A DNA stretch of 64,000 nucleotides from NCBI GenBank assembly GCA_028679075.1, contig JAJRCF010000006.1:44927-108926 (forward strand). Reading direction: 5' to 3'. The notes beneath the pieces are model-generated. The model was not told the DNA's origin, did not search any database, and saw nothing but the letters and a program-made list of their open reading frames with translations. Of the stretch, positions 60,124 through 64,000 are shown piece by piece. The position numbers and the translations under genes were made by a program. Positions within the stretch are counted from its first letter, which is position 1. Each line of letters begins with the position of its first letter. The stretch comes from Methanoregula sp. GTDB taxonomy: Archaea > Halobacteriota > Methanomicrobia > Methanomicrobiales > Methanospirillaceae.

Positions 60124-60549
60124 TTATAACCGGCACAAAATCTCGAGCGCCTCGGTCCCGGCCTTCACTGCCTGCATGAGGGCAAGGACATTCTCCGGGT
60201 CCCTCTCGTTGTGGACCCGCTCGCAGAGGGAATGGATCGTCATTGCGATCTCCTCGGCGAGCATCCCGCCCTCCTCGTCATCGCCGCACGTGCAGGACTC
60301 CTCGTCATGGTCCATGCCGCACCCGCAACCGGCGACGTGCTCGTGGTGATGGGCGTGGGGCTCTGCTGCTGCCGCAGCCGCCGGGGCCTTTGCCCCCTTT
60401 GCAGCGGTCTCGTTCTCTGCACAGACAACGCAGAGCGTCTTGCCCTTGACGTCAAAGAGCGGGCAGCCGCAGGTCTTGCAGGTCTTTTCAAGCATTTTCC
60501 CCCCTTTGAGGAGGCATTCAGCCATTATCTCGTCTTCTTTTCGTGGCAT
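60124..60549 (-). CDS. Sjogren's syndrome autoantigen 1-like zinc-ribbon protein with a His/Cys-rich insert
   Basis: A 141-residue protein. Residues 1-45 form the zinc ribbon of the autoantigen p27 family ([20 protein letters not shown] and then LCVVCAEN, two CxxC pairs), the rest of the family usually being a short helix. Here an additional stretch ([20 protein letters not shown] and CTCGDDEEG) is rich in His, Cys and Asp, likely to bind extra metal. The C-terminal helix ([17 protein letters not shown]) is typical. Role in the cell is unknown, and it is divergent from the UPF0147 gene. Confidence 0.8.
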   Translation of the reverse strand: MPRKEDEIMAECLLKGGKMLEKTCKTCGCPLFDVKGKTLCVVCAENETAAKGAKAPAAAAAAEPHAHHHEHVAGCGCGMDHDEESCTCGDDEEGGMLAEEIAMTIHSLCERVHNERDPENVLALMQAVKAGTEALEILCRL

Positions 60550-60628
60550 GGGGTCACCGTCTGATCGATATTTAAACTATATATGTCGGTTCCGCATATT
60601 AACTACAGGTACACAGGTAGGCGATACT

Positions 60629-60892
60629 ATGCCAACAGCAGAAAAGACCATGGAAAACTGTATCCTGATGCTGCAGCACATCCAGGAGGACGGTTCAATA
60701 CCGAGAAATATCCGGCGCGTTGCTGATGAGACCCGGACGCTGCTCACGAATAATTCCAAGGCGATGGGGCTGCGCGCCGCGGAAGCCATCTCGAAAATCG
60801 ATGAAATCTCCAATGATCCCAATATGCCCATCCATGCGCGGACACGGATCTGGGAACTCGTGTCGCAACTGGAGACAATCCCGCTGGATTAA
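60629..60892 (+). CDS. UPF0147 family protein
   Basis: An 87-residue all-helical protein that matches the archaeal UPF0147 family: [43 protein letters not shown] and [21 protein letters not shown]. It is widespread in archaea but of unknown function. Start at ATG 60629 (MPTAEKT); the ORF-track extension covers the promoter (AACTATATATGT near 60580). A run of T follows the stop at 60900. Confidence 0.9.
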   Translation: MPTAEKTMENCILMLQHIQEDGSIPRNIRRVADETRTLLTNNSKAMGLRAAEAISKIDEISNDPNMPIHARTRIWELVSQLETIPLD

Positions 60893-60978
60893 AAAGAAGA
60901 TTTTTTTCATTTTTTTGCCGCATACCGGCATTCGCATCTGTTCTGGTTTTGTAACACGTACGCGGGCGGATAGTTCCC

Positions 60979-61320
60979 TCAGCTGTTCTTCCTGATATGT
61001 TCCCTGATCTCCCGGATATTTGTCAGCATCTCTTCCGAGTAGGGCGTGACACGGTAGCTCAGGTTGTTCTCGATCTGCCAGAACCCGCTCTTCTCATCAT
61101 AGTACCCGATGATATAACAGATGATGATGTAACAGGGTACCGAGAGAGCAATAACCATGGGCAGGGTCAGCCCGAGATGGATGTAGAAGAAGTCCTCAAA
61201 GAGTTTTGCATTCGCGGTAATGATACCGAAGTTGAGCACAATCTGGGTCCAGGAAGACCCCCGGACGTACCGCTGTTTGAAGAGGGCAAGGGGGTACAGC
61301 ACCCCGTGATTTTCCGACAT
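60979..61320 (-). CDS. small membrane protein of unknown function
   Basis: A 113-residue protein with helices near 25-45 (QIVLNFGIITANAKLFEDFF is amphipathic) and 48-74 (LTLPMVIALSVPCYIIICYIIGYY) and a charged C-terminus (EEMLTNIREIREHIRKN). No family recognised. It lies 65 bases from the DUF2115 gene on the same strand, in the right order to be its downstream partner. Confidence 0.6.
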   Translation of the reverse strand: MSENHGVLYPLALFKQRYVRGSSWTQIVLNFGIITANAKLFEDFFYIHLGLTLPMVIALSVPCYIIICYIIGYYDEKSGFWQIENNLSYRVTPYSEEMLTNIREIREHIRKNS

Positions 61321-61385
61321 AGGTACATCTGTCTGGCACTACGGGATATGCTTTCTCTCATCCGGCCGCCATCCTATCCGCCATC

Positions 61386-62027
61386 CTATGATGGCTGTTT
61401 TCCCGTGCCGGGCTCCTCGCTCTGGAGTGCGGGGCAGAAGTTGCAGATGGAATAAAAGATCTCTTTCTCCTTGTCCCGGATCAGGCAGTAATAGTCCCGT
61501 CCCCGCTGCTCTACTTTGAACCCCCCGGGGAACGGCATTCCTACCGGGTGGCCCGGCTCCTCGAGGACGAACATGGTGAACGCGGCGATCAGGTAATAGA
61601 AGAGACGGTTCTTCGGGTTCCTGAAATAGGGGTTCCGCTCGCTGGAGTCATCCCATGCAAACGTCCCTTCGGGTACCATCCCGCAGAATTTGTCGAAGCG
61701 CTCCCGGTCGCGGATGGGTGTCGTGAGCCGCTCAAACGCCCTGCCGCGGTACATTGCCAACAGGAGGTGGTGCTTTCCGAAGAGCTGTTCGCGGAAGCAG
61801 GGGCGGATCGCGTCCCGGTATGGCGGGGGCAGTTTCTCGATCTCGGTATTGAGTTTTCCCCCGATGATCTGGAGGTCGAACAGGGAATATTTCTGTACCT
61901 CGTGCGTAACGATGATGCCCAGGTCGCCCTTGGTCCGGGCGGACTGCATCCGCTCCGCGACCTGCCGGATCTCCCTCTCCGCAGCGTCCGTCTCCCCGTG
62001 TCCAGCGGTTTTTCCTGTGCCTGTCAT
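61386..62027 (-). CDS. DUF2115 (UPF0305) family protein
   Basis: A 213-residue protein of a methanogen-restricted family. HEVQKYSLFDLQIIGGKLNT, LPPPYRDAIRPCFREQLFG and the ending CLIRDKEKEIFYSICNFCP match UPF0305/DUF2115 members, including the conserved Cys pair near the end. The start is uncertain: ATG 62027 (MTGTGKTAGHG) or the GTG 12 codons upstream in the track. MTGTGKTAG looks like a P-loop by chance but no other ATPase motif follows. Function unknown. Confidence 0.8.
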   Translation of the reverse strand: MTGTGKTAGHGETDAAEREIRQVAERMQSARTKGDLGIIVTHEVQKYSLFDLQIIGGKLNTEIEKLPPPYRDAIRPCFREQLFGKHHLLLAMYRGRAFERLTTPIRDRERFDKFCGMVPEGTFAWDDSSERNPYFRNPKNRLFYYLIAAFTMFVLEEPGHPVGMPFPGGFKVEQRGRDYYCLIRDKEKEIFYSICNFCPALQSEEPGTGKQPS

Positions 62028-62176
62028 CCCGTACAGCCTGATGATAGATGTCTTATCCGGCACCAGAAATAGGTAGTGGGTTTACATCCGCCGGTCCTTA
62101 CGGCAGGCACCTGGTGCGCTGGTGACCTGGGCTGAAATACTGTTATTACCCGGGCAAAGCCATATGATCCTGATCC

Positions 62177-63094
62177 ATGGACATCCTTTCCATCGTACTG
62201 ATCATCGCGGGTCTCTGTCTCTTCGAGACGATCACGAGCATCGACAACGCGATCATCAATGCCGAAGTACTTTCGACGATGAGCGAGCGGGCGAAGCGCT
62301 GGTTCCTGCTCTGGGGCCTGATTATTGCGGTCTTTGCGGTCCGCGGCCTCCTCCCGTGGCTGATCGTCTGGTTATCCGCGCCTTCCCTTGGGCCCATCGG
62401 GGCATTCATGGCAACATTCTCCAGCGACCCGCTGGTGATTGCGGCCATAGAACAGTCCGCACCCATCCTCCTGATGGGCGGGGGGACATTCCTCATCTTC
62501 CTCTTCTTCCACTGGCTGTTTCTCGAAGGCAAGAACTTTGGCCTGAAGGGCGAGCGGTTCTTTGCCGTCAAAGGTGTCTGGTTCTTCGCGGTGGTCTCGA
62601 TAATCCTTGCTGCCCTGGTCTGGGTTGCCCTCGGTTACAACACGATGGTCGCGTTCGGGGCGGTTGTCGGTTCCACGGCCTTCTTCATCGTACACGGGTT
62701 CCGGGAGAACGCCGAGCAGGCCGAGAAGAAGATGCTTCACGGCAACATGACCGATCTCAGTAAGATCTTCTATCTCGAAGTGATCGATGCAACCTTCTCG
62801 ATTGATGGTGTTGTCGGGGCGTTCGCGTTCACGATGGCTGTACCCCTGATCCTGGTTGGTAACGGCCTGGGGGCATTTGTCGTGAGGGAACTGACGATCA
62901 GGAATGTCGACACTATCAAGAAATATCTCTATCTCAAGAACGGGGCCATGTACTCCATCTTCTTCCTGGGAGTCATCATGATCATGGACAGTTTCGGCTT
63001 TGATATCCCGTTCTGGGTATCCCCGATCATCACCTTTGGTATCGTCGGGTTCTTCTATGCAAAATCGATACGGGCGATCCCGAAAACAGCGTGA
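62177..63094 (+). CDS. DUF475/TerC-like integral membrane protein
   Basis: A 305-residue membrane protein with about eight helices. Both TerC-family acidic signatures are present: FETITSIDNAIINAEVLS (residues about 16-33) and EVIDATFSIDGVVGAFAF near 205. TerC/DUF475 proteins are linked to metal (Mn, Ca) export or tellurite resistance. A T-rich tract after the stop (TTTTTTTGATT) is a likely terminator. Single gene divergent from the DUF2115 pair. Confidence 0.85.
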   Translation: MDILSIVLIIAGLCLFETITSIDNAIINAEVLSTMSERAKRWFLLWGLIIAVFAVRGLLPWLIVWLSAPSLGPIGAFMATFSSDPLVIAAIEQSAPILLMGGGTFLIFLFFHWLFLEGKNFGLKGERFFAVKGVWFFAVVSIILAALVWVALGYNTMVAFGAVVGSTAFFIVHGFRENAEQAEKKMLHGNMTDLSKIFYLEVIDATFSIDGVVGAFAFTMAVPLILVGNGLGAFVVRELTIRNVDTIKKYLYLKNGAMYSIFFLGVIMIMDSFGFDIPFWVSPIITFGIVGFFYAKSIRAIPKTA

Positions 63095-63193
63095 TCCTCA
63101 AGGGTGCACGGACCATTTTTTTGATTTAGTTTGCCACGTGCAGGGGAGGCGCGGAGGTCAGGTATTCCCCAACCGGGTCGTGGTCGCCCGGAC

Positions 63194-64000
63194 CTAACAT
63201 TCCGCCCTGATCCAGCCGTTGATGATGATCCCGTCGATGACGGGGTTCCCGTACAGGTTGCTGATGATCCCTTCCATGATCGTCGGTGACCCCGAAGTGC
63301 TTTTCATTTTCAGCCGTATAGGCCGTACCATGCCCGGTGTTTCAAGGACCTCGGTGATGAGCCGGTTGAATTCCGGCACATTATCTTCGTGAACAATATC
63401 GGCAAACGATTTTCCCATAAGAATGGCCGGTTCAAAACCGAGGGACCGGGTAATGGACGGGCTCTCGTGCCGGATCGTCCCGTCCCTGTTCAGTACGGCG
63501 ATGATATCGGACGTCTCCTCGATCAGCGAACGGAAGAACTCCTCGTTCTGCCGTGACTGCTCTTCGACTTTCTTGCTGTTCGTGATATTCCTGACCGAAA
63601 CGGCAAACAATACGATATCCCCCTCAGGGCTGAGGACCGGGTATATCGAGGTATCGTACCAGTTGTTCCGGAACTCTTCCTGGAAATGGATCGGTTTTTT
63701 CTGGGTAGGGTTCAGGTTCCAGGCCGCCATGCGGGGTGATATAAACCCGTGCGTAACGAGGTCCGATATATCCGATCCAACGAACCCCGCGATGTCTTTA
63801 CCCGCCCTCAGGGCCAGGGCCTGGTTCACGGCAAGGAACCGGCCCTTTGTGTCGATCAAAAACAGGAAATCCTCCGTGGCATTGAGCAGCACACGGGTCG
63901 TCTCCTCGCTGATGCGGAGGGCGTGTTCCATGGCAAATTTGTACAGTGCCATCTCGATGGTGGTCTTGAGTTCCAGTTCACGGAACGGCTTGAGGATGTA
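63194..64000 (-). CDS. receiver-PAS-PAS signalling protein, C-terminal part
   Basis: The reading frame continues upstream beyond the window edge; the visible 268 residues start YILKPFRELELKTTIEMAL, the end of a receiver domain (the Lys-Pro switch region), then PAS domains near 35-145 (ATEDFLFLIDTKGRFLAVNQ) and 155-268 (SDIIAVLNRDGTIRHESPSI). It ends without an output domain (NPVIDGIIINGWIRAEC). This is a third protein of the receiver-PAS type in the window. The ORF-track start at 63952 is an internal Met, not the real start. Confidence 0.85.
   Translation of the reverse strand, partial: YILKPFRELELKTTIEMALYKFAMEHALRISEETTRVLLNATEDFLFLIDTKGRFLAVNQALALRAGKDIAGFVGSDISDLVTHGFISPRMAAWNLNPTQKKPIHFQEEFRNNWYDTSIYPVLSPEGDIVLFAVSVRNITNSKKVEEQSRQNEEFFRSLIEETSDIIAVLNRDGTIRHESPSITRSLGFEPAILMGKSFADIVHEDNVPEFNRLITEVLETPGMVRPIRLKMKSTSGSPTIMEGIISNLYGNPVIDGIIINGWIRAEC

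Noticed and set aside
61992-62027. P-loop-like GMTGTGKTAG at the start of the DUF2115 protein
   Set aside because: No Walker B or other ATPase motif follows, and it lies in a part that may not even be translated.

Overview
The window looks like chromosomal DNA of a methanogenic archaeon of the order Methanomicrobiales, most like a Methanoregula-type organism. The evidence is a fused Fae-Hps enzyme, an archaeal/eukaryal-type glycyl-tRNA synthetase, the archaeal Hef helicase-nuclease, an archaellin-type class III signal peptide, a tRNA-Trp gene with a C/D-box-containing intron, methanogen-associated families (DUF169, DUF2115, UPF0147, DUF2178), many PAS/receiver signalling proteins, and TATA-type promoters. 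The genus is inferred from gene content, not proven.

Layout. 1-3.2 kb: start of an acyl-CoA synthetase gene (possibly leaderless), intron-bearing tRNA-Trp, a membrane protein, a PhzF-like isomerase, a hairpin array, the Mn exporter MntP and a CMD-family protein. 3.2-7.5 kb: Fae-Hps, a RelBE-like toxin-antitoxin pair, and an ABC-2 exporter flanked by two short pieces that resemble adjacent parts of the hps domain. 7.5-16.8 kb: a receiver-triple-PAS protein, a lipoprotein hydrolase, CbiM and a PDGLE protein (no CbiQ/O), DUF169, lipoproteins, a TMEM175-type channel, a second hairpin array and a 171-nt intergenic repeat in two copies. 16.9-29 kb: Kup, a membrane PAS protein, an RND exporter, a Cys-rich protein, an acyltransferase-3, an archaellin, a flavin reductase and surface proteins. 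29-37.6 kb: receiver-PAS, an RsbU-like phosphatase, a CDF transporter lacking usual metal ligands, a fused carbamoylputrescine amidase/agmatine deiminase, and a DUF2178/HTH pair. 37.9-41.1 kb: a secreted CARDB/S-layer-like protein with a MacB-type ABC ATPase and permease. 41.2-48.6 kb: an acetate-transporter-like gene behind repeated GGTGCA motifs, GNAT, a Trm5-like methyltransferase, a PEGA protein, an MFS exporter, STAS, UPF0173 and a putative HTH regulator. 49-64 kb: GlyRS, a histidine kinase convergent with a receiver-PadR regulator, a large surface protein whose PKD domain is split by a six-repeat propeller, Hef, a CARF-wHTH regulator, a zinc-ribbon protein, UPF0147, DUF2115, a TerC-like protein and a partial receiver-PAS protein.

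Most genes are ordinary chromosomal housekeeping, envelope, transport and signalling functions in one- to three-gene units. I see no prophage, CRISPR array, intact insertion sequence or rRNA. The least explained material is noncoding: tandem tetraloop-hairpin arrays, a repeated 171-nt intergenic element, a 58-nt palindrome between Hef and the CARF regulator, and gene fragments matching genes elsewhere in the window. I found no complete new defence or metabolic system that I could defend; the candidates are listed with their limits.
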